Assembly (NCBI RefSeq): GCF_003634555.1
Contig: NZ_RBKS01000001.1
Coordinates: forward strand, 620,001 to 684,000
DNA: 64,000 nucleotides
Direction of reading: 5' to 3'
From: Frondihabitans australicus
GTDB lineage: Bacteria; Actinomycetota; Actinomycetes; Actinomycetales; Microbacteriaceae
A program made the translations under genes and the position numbers. The notes beneath the pieces were generated by a model. That model was not told the DNA's origin. It made no database searches and was given only the letters and a program-made list of their open reading frames with translations. How positions within the stretch are numbered: the stretch's first letter is position 1; each line of letters starts with the position of its first letter. Positions 54,170 through 62,915 of this stretch are shown here, in pieces.

Positions 54170-55605
54170 GAGTCGAACCCCAGCCCGACCGCGTCGAGGG
54201 TCCGCAAGAGCAGGTTCCGCTTACCGCGCGAGTGGTCGGCGCGGTTCAGCGCCCACCGCGTCGCCTGCACGCCGAGGAAGGCGACCGGCTCGGGCGGGAA
54301 CGGCAGCGGGCGCTTCGTCACCATCGAGAGGGTGGCCCGCTCGGTGTCGAGACCGGCCAGGCGGTCGAGCATCACGTCGGCGGCGAAGTGGGTCGACGCG
54401 ACTCCGAGCCCCGTGAATCCTGCTGCTGAGGCCACACGCCCGCCGTGCGACAGCCCGAAGAACGCGCAGAACTGCGTCGAGGTGTCGATCGCGCCGGCCC
54501 ACCGATGGCTGAACCTCACGCCGTCGAGCTGCGGGAAGGTCGAGAAGAAGTGGGCCGCCAGCTTCGAGAACGTCGCCGAGCGCTCTTCGTACGACGGGTC
54601 GACCCGCCGGCCGAAGTGGTAGACGGCGTCGTACCCGCCCCACAGGATGCGGTTGTCGGCCGTCAGCCGGTAGTAGTGGAACTGGTTCGCCAGATCGCCG
54701 ATGCCCTGTCGCCCCTGCCAGCCGATCGAGGCCAGCTGAGACGGCGTCAGCGGCTCGGTCATGAGCACGTAGTCGTACACCGGCACGGTCATGAGGCGAT
54801 CCCGGCCCACGAGCGACGGGAACACATTCGTCGCGAGGGCGATCTGCGCGGCTCGGACGGTCGCCCGGTCGGTCGTCACGCTCACGCGCGAACTCAGGCG
54901 CGCCGAGCCAGAGCCCCCGCGAGTGTCGCTCGACAACCCGGCGACCGCACTGTGCTCGAACACGTCCACACCAAGCGACACCGCGGCGCGCGCCAGTTCT
55001 TTCGCCAGTTTCGCCGGGTGCACGAGCGCCGACGTCCGACGGTTCCACGACCCGGCGAGGTACGTCGGGCTGTTCACCTGCGCCCGGATCGCCTCCTGGT
55101 CGAGAAAGACGCCGTCGCCCTCGCGCAGCCACTCGACCTGGTGCTCCTCCACGGCGACGTCGAGCGAGCCGTTGCGCTCGAACTCGCAGTCGAGGCCCAG
55201 TTCGGCGACGCTCCGCTCGATGGCGTCGAGGTTCTCCATGCCCAATCGATCGAGCACGGACATCTCGTCGGGCCAGCGCGCCTCGCCGTTGCCCTCGCCG
55301 TGGGTGAGGCTGGCCTCGCAGAAGCCGCCGTTGCGGCCGGAAGCCGCCCAGCCGACCGTCTTCGCCTCGAGGAGCACGACGCGCGCTCCGGGGTCGCGCT
55401 GCTTCGCGCGGATCGCCGTCCAGAGCCCGCAGTAACCGCCGCCGACGACGACCAGGTCGGCCGTCGTGTCGGCGGTGAGCGTCGGGTAGCGGGTCTCGTC
55501 GCCGGCATCCTCGAGCCAGAACACGGCCTGACGCGTGTCGCGCAGAGCGTTCTCGACGGCGCCGCGCGGCGGGAGGTTTCGTTCGAATGCGGTGGAGTGC
55601 GACAC
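54166..55605 (-). CDS. FAD-dependent amine oxidoreductase (DAO family, PuuB-like)
   Basis: A 479-residue flavoprotein of the D-amino-acid-oxidase fold. It starts with a pre-sequence around AVFWLEDAG, then the FAD motif VVVGGGYCGLWTAIRAK (52-68). SGRNGGFCEASLTHG near 92-106 and the C-terminal GFTGLGVASTHFAADVMLDRLAG near 416 close the FAD site. The group includes gamma-glutamylputrescine oxidase and related amine oxidases. The GTG at 55605 has AGGAACA upstream. Coupled to the cupin gene and divergent from a polyamine-type ABC importer over 215 bp, so it probably oxidises the imported amine. Confidence 0.9.
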   Translation of the reverse strand: MSHSTAFERNLPPRGAVENALRDTRQAVFWLEDAGDETRYPTLTADTTADLVVVGGGYCGLWTAIRAKQRDPGARVVLLEAKTVGWAASGRNGGFCEASLTHGEGNGEARWPDEMSVLDRLGMENLDAIERSVAELGLDCEFERNGSLDVAVEEHQVEWLREGDGVFLDQEAIRAQVNSPTYLAGSWNRRTSALVHPAKLAKELARAAVSLGVDVFEHSAVAGLSSDTRGGSGSARLSSRVSVTTDRATVRAAQIALATNVFPSLVGRDRLMTVPVYDYVLMTEPLTPSQLASIGWQGRQGIGDLANQFHYYRLTADNRILWGGYDAVYHFGRRVDPSYEERSATFSKLAAHFFSTFPQLDGVRFSHRWAGAIDTSTQFCAFFGLSHGGRVASAAGFTGLGVASTHFAADVMLDRLAGLDTERATLSMVTKRPLPFPPEPVAFLGVQATRWALNRADHSRGKRNLLLRTLDAVGLGFDS

Positions 55606-55746
55606 GGTGCCCTGTTCCTGATGCTTTTCGGAGCTTCGTCTGCTGAAAACGTAGCGGATCATGCGTTTCGCGCTGAATACCGTTGTTTCAAGTGCGTTTC
55701 GTCGATTGAACCGGTCGTCGGGTCGAGTATAGGATCGGCCCACCGT

Positions 55747-55764
55747 CCGAACGTACGTGTTCGG
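55747..55764. promoter_or_regulatory. CCGAAC-N6-GTTCGG palindrome in the divergent promoter
   Basis: Six-base arms with spacer GTACGT, between the oxidase start (55605) and the ATPase start (55821). Likely operator for a regulator encoded elsewhere. TATAGGAT at 55733-55740 may be a -10 for the transporter operon. Confidence 0.55.
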
Positions 55765-55820
55765 CGTGAGAACGACCCAAGGTTTATCCCGATACCACCG
55801 ACCCGGGGGGGGCGTGCCCG

Positions 55821-56933
55821 ATGACTGTTGCTTCCGAGACCTCCGCGAGCGCGCCCGGGGGCGCGCCCGCCCCGAGCACGACAGCCGGTGGCGCGGGCGC
55901 GTCGAGCGGCGCCGCCGTCCGCCTCGACGGCATCGGCCGCCGCTTCGGCGACTCGGTCGCGGTCGAGAGGATCGACCTCGAGCTCGCCCCGGGCGAGTTC
56001 TTCGCGCTCCTGGGCCCCTCCGGCTGCGGCAAGACGACGACGCTGCGCATGGTGGGCGGCTTCGAGACGCCGAGCTACGGCCGCATCTCGCTCGGCGGCC
56101 GCGACGTCACCGACCTGCCGCCGTATCGCCGTGACGTCAACACGGTGTTCCAGTCGTACGCGCTCTTCCCGCATCTGTCTGTCTTCGACAACGTCGCGTT
56201 CGGCCTGCGCCGCACGGGCGTTGCGAAGGGGCAGATCAAGGAGCGCGTCAACCGCTACCTCGAGATGGTCGGCCTGCACGGCTTCGGCCGCCGCACGCCC
56301 GGTCAGCTCTCGGGCGGTCAGCAGCAGCGCGTCGCGCTCGCGCGGGCCCTCGTCAACGAGCCGAAGGTGCTGCTGCTCGACGAGCCGATGGGCGCCCTCG
56401 ACGCGCGCATCCGCAAGACCATGCAGGTCGAGTTGAAGCGCATCCAGCGCGAGGTCGGCATCACGTTCCTCTACGTCACCCACGACCAGTCCGAGGCGAT
56501 GGCGATGGCCGACCGCCTCGCCGTGATGAACAAGGGCATAGCCGAAGACATCGGAACCCCCGACCGCGTCTACGACCGCCCGGCCACGCACTTCGTCGCG
56601 GACTTCCTCGGCACCTGCAACCTGCTGCCGGCCCCGAGCGGAACGACCGAGCGCCTGGGCATCCGGCCCGAGAAGCTGCACCTGCACCGCGTGGCTGAAG
56701 GCGCAGGAGCAGGCGCACAGCCGACCGGCGAGAACCTCCATGCCCGCGTCGAGACCGCCACCTACTTCGGCGCGTCGAGCGAATACGTCGTCCGCACCGC
56801 CAACGGCGACTCGCTGATCGTCTACGCGCAGAACGTCCACGACTCGGCGAGGGCCCACGAGGGCGACGACGTCGAGGTGTCCTGGGCGCCCGAGCACGCC
56901 TTCCCGCTGCCCGACGCCCCCGCGGCGGCCTGA
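55821..56933 (+). CDS. Polyamine-type ABC transporter ATP-binding protein (PotA-like)
   Basis: A 370-residue ATPase. A 30-residue Ala/Gly/Ser-rich tail precedes the Walker A GPSGCGKTT (65-73). The Q-loop is in VFQSYALFPHLSV, the signature LSGGQQQRVALARAL near 163-177, Walker B LLLDEPMGALD near 183-193 and the switch His in YVTHDQSEAMAMADR. The C-terminal TOBE domain follows. It is the first gene of a four-gene importer and overlaps the binding-protein ATG by 1 bp (TGATG). Confidence 0.95.
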   Translation: MTVASETSASAPGGAPAPSTTAGGAGASSGAAVRLDGIGRRFGDSVAVERIDLELAPGEFFALLGPSGCGKTTTLRMVGGFETPSYGRISLGGRDVTDLPPYRRDVNTVFQSYALFPHLSVFDNVAFGLRRTGVAKGQIKERVNRYLEMVGLHGFGRRTPGQLSGGQQQRVALARALVNEPKVLLLDEPMGALDARIRKTMQVELKRIQREVGITFLYVTHDQSEAMAMADRLAVMNKGIAEDIGTPDRVYDRPATHFVADFLGTCNLLPAPSGTTERLGIRPEKLHLHRVAEGAGAGAQPTGENLHARVETATYFGASSEYVVRTANGDSLIVYAQNVHDSARAHEGDDVEVSWAPEHAFPLPDAPAAA

Positions 56934-58132
56934 TGCCGGCGCACGAGACGCGCTTCTCGCGGCGGGCGCTGCTGCGCGCGGGGTTCGCAGGAGCAGGGGC
57001 GCTCGCCACGAGCGCGATCCTCAGCTCCTGCAGCATCGAGGGCACCATCGCCGAGCAGGCGCAGACGAAGACGAACTGGGCCAAGTACTGGCGGGAGCAC
57101 CGGAAGACCGGCACGCTGAACTTCGCGAACTGGCCGCTCTACATCGACTCGGAGAAGGGCAAGTCGAAGTCGCTCGAGCTCTTCACGGCGTCCACCGGCA
57201 TCAGGGTCGACTACCAGGCGGTGATCCAGGACAACGCGACGTTCTACGCCACCGTCTCGCCCGAGCTGCGTGCCCACGAGGCGACCGGCTACGACATCGT
57301 CGTGATGACGAACGGGTGGGAGCTCACGGAGATGATCCAGAACGGGTTCGTCGTCGAGCTCGACCACTCGCGGCTGCCGAACTTCGCGAAGTACGCCTCT
57401 TCCAGCGTGAAGAGTCCGAACTACGACCCGGGCAACAAGCACTCGGTGGTCTGGCAGACGGGGTTCACCGGCATCGCCTACAACTCGAAGCTGATCGACC
57501 GCGAGATCACCTCGTTCGAGGACCTCTTGGATCCTGCGTTCACGGGCCACGTCGGCATGATGAGCGACAACACCGAGCTCGGCAGCGCCGCCCTCCTCGC
57601 GATCGGCGTGAAACCGGCCGACTCGACCCCGGCCGACTGGCGTCGGGCCGCCGCGTGGCTTTCGAAGCAGCGGCCGCAGGTCACCGGCTACTACGACCAG
57701 AGCTACATCGACAAGCTCGAGAACGGCGACACCTGGATCTCGCAGGCGTGGTCGGGCGACGTGTTCCAGGCGCAGCAGTCGGGATTTCCGCACATCAAGT
57801 TCGTCACGCCCAAAGAGGGCCAGATGATGTGGCACGACAACATGATGATTCCGATGCAGGCGTCGCACCCGGTCGATGCGCTCGAGTGGATGAACTTCTA
57901 CTACACGCCGAAGATCGCAGGCATCGTCGAGGACTGGGTCAACTACGTCTGCCCCGTGCCCGGTGCCGAGCAGTACATCCGTGGCCCCCTCGACGACAAG
58001 ACCGTCGCGAACAGCCCCCTGGTGTTCCCGACCGACGAGGTGCTGTCGCAGTCGAACGAGTTCTACGTCTATAAGGACTACGACGAGTACGAGGAGTGGA
58101 ACACCGTGTTCAACCCCATCATCCAGTCATGA
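56933..58132 (+). CDS. Polyamine-type ABC substrate-binding lipoprotein (PotD/PotF-like)
   Basis: A 399-residue binding protein with a Tat/lipoprotein signal: SRRALLRAGFAG at 9-20 and lipobox ILSSC with Cys33. The mature domain starts TLNFANWPLYIDS and carries YDIVVMTNGWELTEMIQNG and GFTGIAYNSKLI. These match the spermidine/putrescine-binding family (SBP_bac_8), which also binds related amines. The substrate is inferred from the divergent amine oxidase. Stop and next start overlap (ATGA). Confidence 0.93.
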   Translation: MPAHETRFSRRALLRAGFAGAGALATSAILSSCSIEGTIAEQAQTKTNWAKYWREHRKTGTLNFANWPLYIDSEKGKSKSLELFTASTGIRVDYQAVIQDNATFYATVSPELRAHEATGYDIVVMTNGWELTEMIQNGFVVELDHSRLPNFAKYASSSVKSPNYDPGNKHSVVWQTGFTGIAYNSKLIDREITSFEDLLDPAFTGHVGMMSDNTELGSAALLAIGVKPADSTPADWRRAAAWLSKQRPQVTGYYDQSYIDKLENGDTWISQAWSGDVFQAQQSGFPHIKFVTPKEGQMMWHDNMMIPMQASHPVDALEWMNFYYTPKIAGIVEDWVNYVCPVPGAEQYIRGPLDDKTVANSPLVFPTDEVLSQSNEFYVYKDYDEYEEWNTVFNPIIQS

Positions 58133-59076
58133 GCACCGCGACCATGGCGACCGACCAGGTCGCAGGAGCAGGCCCCGCGCCGACCGGCCAGACCCGCCGG
58201 CCCGTGGGGCGTCGCGGCGTCCGAGCCGCTCCCTACCTGCTGAGCCTCGCAGGCAGCGCCTGGCTGCTCATCCTCTTCGTGATCCCGCTCGTGTCGGGCC
58301 TCATCGTGTCGCTCATGTCGGGCAACCCCGAGAAGGGCTTCACGTTCACCTGGGACTGGGGCGTCTACTCGAGCATCTTCGTGAACCCGGCCGTGCCGTA
58401 CGCGACGTTCTTCGTGAGGTCGCTGGTCTACGGCGGAGCGGCGACGCTCATCACGATCATCGTCGGGTACCCGATGGCGTACTTCATCGCCTTCCGGGTG
58501 TCGCCGCGGTGGAAGAACGCGCTCCTCTTCCTCGTGCTGCTGTCGTTCCTGGTGTCGTTCGTGATCCGGATCGACATGTGGGCGTTCATCCTCGCCGACC
58601 AGGGGCCGCTGCTCACGATCCTCCGCGACCTGCATCTGGCGTCGAAGGACTTCCACATCCTCGGCACGTCGGCCGCGGTCATCGGCGGCGACGCCTACAA
58701 CGACCTCGCGTTCATGGTGCTGCCGATCTACGTGGCGCTCGAGAAGATCGAGCCGCGGTTCCTCGAGGCCGCCGGCGATCTCTACGGGTCGCCGCGCACC
58801 GTGTTCTCGCGGGTGGTGCTGCCGCTGTCGCGGTCGGGCATCTTCGCCGGCGTGCTGCTCGTCTTCATCGACACCGTCGGCGACCCGGTCGACGCGTCGC
58901 TGCTCGGCGGCACGAACACGTACACGATCGGGCAGGCGATTCAGGACGCCTACCTCACCAACCAGCAGTACAACGTGGCCGCCGCACTGTCGACGGTGCT
59001 CATGATCCTGCTCGGCATCATCCTGTTCGTCTACGCCCGGATCGCGGGCACCGAGAACATCGAGAACCTCGTATGA
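58129..59076 (+). CDS. Polyamine-type ABC permease (PotB-like)
   Basis: A 315-residue permease with a basic Ala/Gly-rich cytoplasmic start and six membrane helices. The EAA loop FLEAAGDLYGSPRTVFSRVVLPLSRSGI near 220-247 contacts the ATPase. It pairs with the following permease. ATG overlaps the previous stop, and its stop overlaps the next start, each by 4 bp. Confidence 0.94.
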   Translation: MSTATMATDQVAGAGPAPTGQTRRPVGRRGVRAAPYLLSLAGSAWLLILFVIPLVSGLIVSLMSGNPEKGFTFTWDWGVYSSIFVNPAVPYATFFVRSLVYGGAATLITIIVGYPMAYFIAFRVSPRWKNALLFLVLLSFLVSFVIRIDMWAFILADQGPLLTILRDLHLASKDFHILGTSAAVIGGDAYNDLAFMVLPIYVALEKIEPRFLEAAGDLYGSPRTVFSRVVLPLSRSGIFAGVLLVFIDTVGDPVDASLLGGTNTYTIGQAIQDAYLTNQQYNVAAALSTVLMILLGIILFVYARIAGTENIENLV

Positions 59077-59954
59077 GCGCTGTGACGCAGGATCCGAACG
59101 TCGTCGGCGGAGAGTCGCTCGACACGACGTCGCGGCGGGTCGCTGGGGAGCCTCGGCGGCGGCGTCGCCCGATCCTGCCCCTCATCTACTGGGTCGTGGT
59201 GGGCATCACGATGGTGCCGATCGTGTTCATGATCGTCTACAGCTTCAACGACGTGCCGACCGGGCGGATCTCGTTCCCCTGGTCGGGGTTCACGCCGTAC
59301 TGGTACCTCAACCTCGGGCAGGTGTCGGGGCTGACGCACGCGTTCGCGACGTCGATCGAGATCGCCGTGCTGTCGGCGCTCATCTCGATCGTGCTCGGCG
59401 TGCCGATGTCGCTCGCCATGGAGCGCTACCGCTTCTGGGGCCGCGGCGCGCTCAACGCCACGGTCTACGCCGACATCGCGGCGCCGTCGATCGTGGTCGG
59501 CGCGGCGTCGCTGTCGTTCTTCCTGTCGTCGTCGATCTCGACCGGGTTCGTCACGATCCTGCTCGTGCACTCGACGTTCAACCTCGCTTACGTCGTCGTC
59601 GTCCTGCGCGCGCGGCTGTCGGGCGCGGGCACTGCGCTGGAGGAGGCGGCGGGCGATCTGGGTGCGTCGCCGGTGGTGGCCTTCCGGACGGTGACGCTTC
59701 CGCTGCTCCTGCCCGGCATCATCGCCGGTGCCATGCTGTCGCTCGCCATGTCGATCGACGACTACGTGATCACGTCGTTCGTGGCGGGGCCGTCGGTGAC
59801 GTTCCCGCTGTTCGTTTACGGCGCCGCGAAGGTCGGCCTGCCACCGCAGGTGCTCTGCTTCGGCACGATCATCTTCGCCGTCGGCCTGCTGCTCGCGCTC
59901 GTGAACGCGCTCATCACGCGGCGTGCGCCGCGGCCGGCGTTCGACGACGAGTAG
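59073..59954 (+). CDS. Polyamine-type ABC permease (PotC-like)
   Basis: A 293-residue permease with six helices. YSFNDVPTGRISFPWSGFTPYWY after helix 1 is typical of PotC. The EAA loop LEEAAGDLGASPVVAFRTVTLPLLLPGI near 190-217 and SIDDYVITSFVAGPSVTFPLFVYG near 228-251 complete the family pattern. Last gene of the operon; the downstream TPR gene is convergent, 96 bp away. Confidence 0.94.
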   Translation: MSAVTQDPNVVGGESLDTTSRRVAGEPRRRRRPILPLIYWVVVGITMVPIVFMIVYSFNDVPTGRISFPWSGFTPYWYLNLGQVSGLTHAFATSIEIAVLSALISIVLGVPMSLAMERYRFWGRGALNATVYADIAAPSIVVGAASLSFFLSSSISTGFVTILLVHSTFNLAYVVVVLRARLSGAGTALEEAAGDLGASPVVAFRTVTLPLLLPGIIAGAMLSLAMSIDDYVITSFVAGPSVTFPLFVYGAAKVGLPPQVLCFGTIIFAVGLLLALVNALITRRAPRPAFDDE

Positions 59955-60050
59955 GGGTTCGCCGGCGGCGCACACGTCGGCGCCCCGTACGCGCGGCTTC
60001 TCGGCGTCTGCGCGCACCCTAGGGGCCGCGCGGAAGCCGGATGGCCGCGG

Positions 60051-60575
60051 TCACGCGTCCCTCGACGACTCCAGCCCCCGCACGTAGTCGGCGTTGCCGC
60101 GGATCGACGCCTTGTAGCGGTCGATGTCGGGGGAGTGGACGTGGTCGGCGATCACGTCCAACAGGGCCGCGACCGTCTCGTGCAGGCGCCCCTGAGCGTG
60201 CAGTGTGAGCGCCTCGAACGTCGCCAGGCTCGGCGAGTCGGGGTAGGCGGCGCGGGCGTTGGCGAACACCTCGGCCGAGCGCTCCAGCTCGCCGAGATTG
60301 CGCAGGGTCGAGCCGTACTGGCAGGAGCAGCGCCGAAGTACGTCGCCCTCCAGCCCGCGCGCGAGTGCTCGCTCGTAGTACCCGCACGCGGCCAGCTCGT
60401 CGCCGGCGGTGTCGTACGCGCCGCCCACCTCATAGAGCACGCGGGCGTCATCGGGGTGCTCTTCGAGGACCGCGATGAACGCGACGATCGTCGGCTGCAT
60501 GTTCTCGCGGTCGCGTGCGGCGTGGATCGCGTCTAGGTGTGCGGCGAGGGTGGGGTCGGTGGGGGTGGTGGGCAT
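60051..60575 (-). CDS. Tetratricopeptide-repeat protein
   Basis: A 174-residue helical-repeat protein. TPR-like motifs are HPDDARVLYEVGGAYDTAGDELAACGYYERAL (about 40-71), a second CSCQYGSTLRNLGELERSAEVFANARAAYPDSP, and a third ATFEALTLHAQGRLHETVAALLDVI. Homologues in Gram-positive bacteria are annotated only as TPR proteins, so the partner is unknown. It has a clean ATG at 60575, is monocistronic, and is divergent from the acyltransferase gene. Confidence 0.88.
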   Translation of the reverse strand: MPTTPTDPTLAAHLDAIHAARDRENMQPTIVAFIAVLEEHPDDARVLYEVGGAYDTAGDELAACGYYERALARGLEGDVLRRCSCQYGSTLRNLGELERSAEVFANARAAYPDSPSLATFEALTLHAQGRLHETVAALLDVIADHVHSPDIDRYKASIRGNADYVRGLESSRDA

Positions 60576-60712
60576 CGTTGCAGTCTGCCGCGATGCGCAA
60601 GATGCGCGCTCGGAGATGCAAGAAAGCGAGAATACCTCTAAAATTAGTCACGACGTCGCCGTATCCCATGGCAGACGATTTCCCACGCCGATCTCCGACG
60701 ATTGGGCTAGTC

Positions 60713-61834
60713 ATGGCGCGACGCGGCACCCTCCGCACTGTGCAGGTCCTCCGTGCCCTGGCCGCGATCATGGTCGTGTTCGCTCATCTCATCGGACCCG
60801 ACACTCTCGAGGGCCGTCTGCCGGGCCACGTCGGATTTCTCGATGGGCTGGGCCGACTGGGACCGGCTGGTGTGGGGCTCTTCTTCGTCATCAGCGGCGT
60901 GATCATGGTTCTGACGACGATGGACAGCGGCGCAGGCGTCGTCCCCGCCCGTCAATTCCTCCTGAAGAGGATCGTTCGGATCTACCCGCCGTATCTCGTG
61001 ATCACGGCATTCCTGTTCGCTGTGAGCCTGGTGTCGCCCGGGGCCGTCGATTCATCGCAAGCCATCCGTCCCGACGACGTGGCGTCGTTCCTCCTGCTTC
61101 CGCAGCTCGGTTTCCCGCTTCTCCTGGTCGGATGGACCCTGGTGTACGAGATGTACTTCTACCTCGTGTACACGCTGGCCATGTTGGTGAAGGGTCGAGC
61201 GCGAGGCGTGGTGCTCGTCGCGTGGACAGCGGCCACGTTCGTCCTGATGGAGCTCGTCCCGGCGGGCGGAAATGCCTACCTGAACCTCGCGCGCGATCCG
61301 ATCAACCTCCAGTTCGGCCTGGGTGCGCTGGTCGGCTGGCTGCTCGCGACGCGAAAAGCCGTCGCGCCGATCGTCGTGGCATCAGCCGGAACGCTCGCAT
61401 CCGTCGTCGTCCTGGTCCTCGCCGCCGAATCATTTCCTCCCATTTCGGGAGGGTCATCTCTCGGCCGATCCCTGCTCATCGGTGTCCCGTTCGCGATTCT
61501 CGTCTACGGCGCCGTCGGCCTTGAGGAACGCGGCCTGGTGCGAGCTCCGTCGGTCCTGAGCCATCTCGGCGATGTGTCCTACTCGCTCTACCTGACCCAT
61601 GTGGTGGTGCTCGGCGCGATCAAGCGCGCGGTGACCGGCCTCGACGACCAGCGCCTAGCCGTGCACCTCGGACTCCTCGTTCTGGCTCTCGCCGCCGTCG
61701 TCGTGGTCGCCGAGGTGTTCTACCGGGTCGTCGAGAAGCCGCTGCTCAGCGTGCTCCACCACCGTCTCGCTTCGGCCCTCGGCCGTCGGATGCCGCCGGT
61801 CCTCGATGAGAGGGTGCCGCCGGCCGCCGCGTGA
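60713..61834 (+). CDS. Acyltransferase 3 family membrane protein
   Basis: A 373-residue polytopic O-acyltransferase (OafA/ExoZ type). The start TVQVLRALAAIMVVFAHL contains the family's catalytic-region Arg and His. GPAGVGLFFVISGVIMV near 52-68 and FLLKRIVRIYPPYLVITAF near 84-102 are diagnostic, with about ten membrane helices. It would acetylate a surface glycan or lipid. The ATG at 60713 is preferred; an in-frame ATG at 60668 would add 15 residues. TAAAAT near 60640 may be the -10. Convergent with the GH26 lipoprotein gene. Confidence 0.9.
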   Translation: MARRGTLRTVQVLRALAAIMVVFAHLIGPDTLEGRLPGHVGFLDGLGRLGPAGVGLFFVISGVIMVLTTMDSGAGVVPARQFLLKRIVRIYPPYLVITAFLFAVSLVSPGAVDSSQAIRPDDVASFLLLPQLGFPLLLVGWTLVYEMYFYLVYTLAMLVKGRARGVVLVAWTAATFVLMELVPAGGNAYLNLARDPINLQFGLGALVGWLLATRKAVAPIVVASAGTLASVVVLVLAAESFPPISGGSSLGRSLLIGVPFAILVYGAVGLEERGLVRAPSVLSHLGDVSYSLYLTHVVVLGAIKRAVTGLDDQRLAVHLGLLVLALAAVVVVAEVFYRVVEKPLLSVLHHRLASALGRRMPPVLDERVPPAAA

Positions 61835-61850
61835 CCGACCGGCGCATTGC

Positions 61851-62915
61851 TCAGTGCGAGCTGAAGAAGGAACGGTAGGCTGCGGACGACTGCGGCAGCC
61901 TTACGTCCGTGCCGTAGAGGGTGAACTCGTTGTCGTTCATGTCGACGTCGAAGAGGATCTCGTACTCGACGAGGCCCGCACCGGTCCCCGAATGTCGTTT
62001 CACGAAATCCAGGAACCCCGTGACGAATGCCGGGCTGTCGCCGTATTGCGTGTCGGACGACCACTCGGAGACGGCCAGGGGAAGGCCCTCGTCGGCAGCG
62101 AAATCCGTATAGCCCTGCAGGCCGGTCGGCGCACCCCATTGGTCGACGGCGTCCAGTGACTGGGTCCACTGCGCTGATGTCGCGACATAGGGTGACTTGT
62201 TGTAGAAGTCGACCCCGACCACGTCCACATACTTCGCACCGGGGAAGAAACTCCGCCAGTCCATGCCCGTGCCCACCGACTGTCGATTGACGCTGAAGAC
62301 GAGCTTCGCGGCGGGAAAGATCTCCTTCTGAAGGGCGCGATACCGCTTCCAGGCCGTCATGAAGTCGCGATAGTTGCTCGTGTTGACGCTCCACGGATAC
62401 CAATCGCCGTTCATCTCGTGGGCGAAGCGAATGTAGGTCGTCGCGGATGTCGTCGAGCGAAGATGCTTCAGCTTGGTCAGCGACTCCGACCATCGGGTGT
62501 CGTAATCTCCGGCGGCGGCTCGGGCCCAGGTCTCGCCCTTGTCGATCGCTCCGACGGCTATGTCCAGAGGCTTGTGCCAGTCGGCGTACTGGCCGCCCTT
62601 CTGGAGCTGCCAGAAGTTCACGGAGTTCGCGTCGTCGTCGGACCATGTCCCTGCGATGTCCAGTGGGCGGCCGCGCCAGGACCCTATGCCGTCGTCGTTC
62701 ACGGCCTGTGTCGATCCTGAGGCTCCCGAGAGCCACTTCCCGGTCGACTGGGTGACGGCGGGGTGCCGCGTGATCGTCGGAACCGGAGCGACGGCCTGTG
62801 TGCAGCCGCTCACTGCCGCGATCAGACTGATGGCACCGACCAGGGCAGCGCTCCTGAACCCCAGGGCTGCACTTCGCGAGCGAGGCGGCCTTTTCGACGT
62901 ACGCAGTGAACTCAT
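61851..62915 (-). CDS. GH26-type glycoside hydrolase lipoprotein
   Basis: A 354-residue exported protein. A basic start and hydrophobic helix end in the lipobox VSGC, with Cys38 lipidated. The catalytic barrel shows FAHEMNGDWYPW with acid/base Glu near 167, and LAVSEWSSD with nucleophile Glu near 284. These match clan GH-A family 26 (beta-mannanase or beta-1,3/1,4-glucanase). Placed between two acyltransferase genes, it more likely trims a self-made exopolysaccharide than degrades plant mannan (inference). The ATG overlaps the stop of the upstream acyltransferase (ATGA). Confidence 0.88.
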   Translation of the reverse strand: MSSLRTSKRPPRSRSAALGFRSAALVGAISLIAAVSGCTQAVAPVPTITRHPAVTQSTGKWLSGASGSTQAVNDDGIGSWRGRPLDIAGTWSDDDANSVNFWQLQKGGQYADWHKPLDIAVGAIDKGETWARAAAGDYDTRWSESLTKLKHLRSTTSATTYIRFAHEMNGDWYPWSVNTSNYRDFMTAWKRYRALQKEIFPAAKLVFSVNRQSVGTGMDWRSFFPGAKYVDVVGVDFYNKSPYVATSAQWTQSLDAVDQWGAPTGLQGYTDFAADEGLPLAVSEWSSDTQYGDSPAFVTGFLDFVKRHSGTGAGLVEYEILFDVDMNDNEFTLYGTDVRLPQSSAAYRSFFSSH

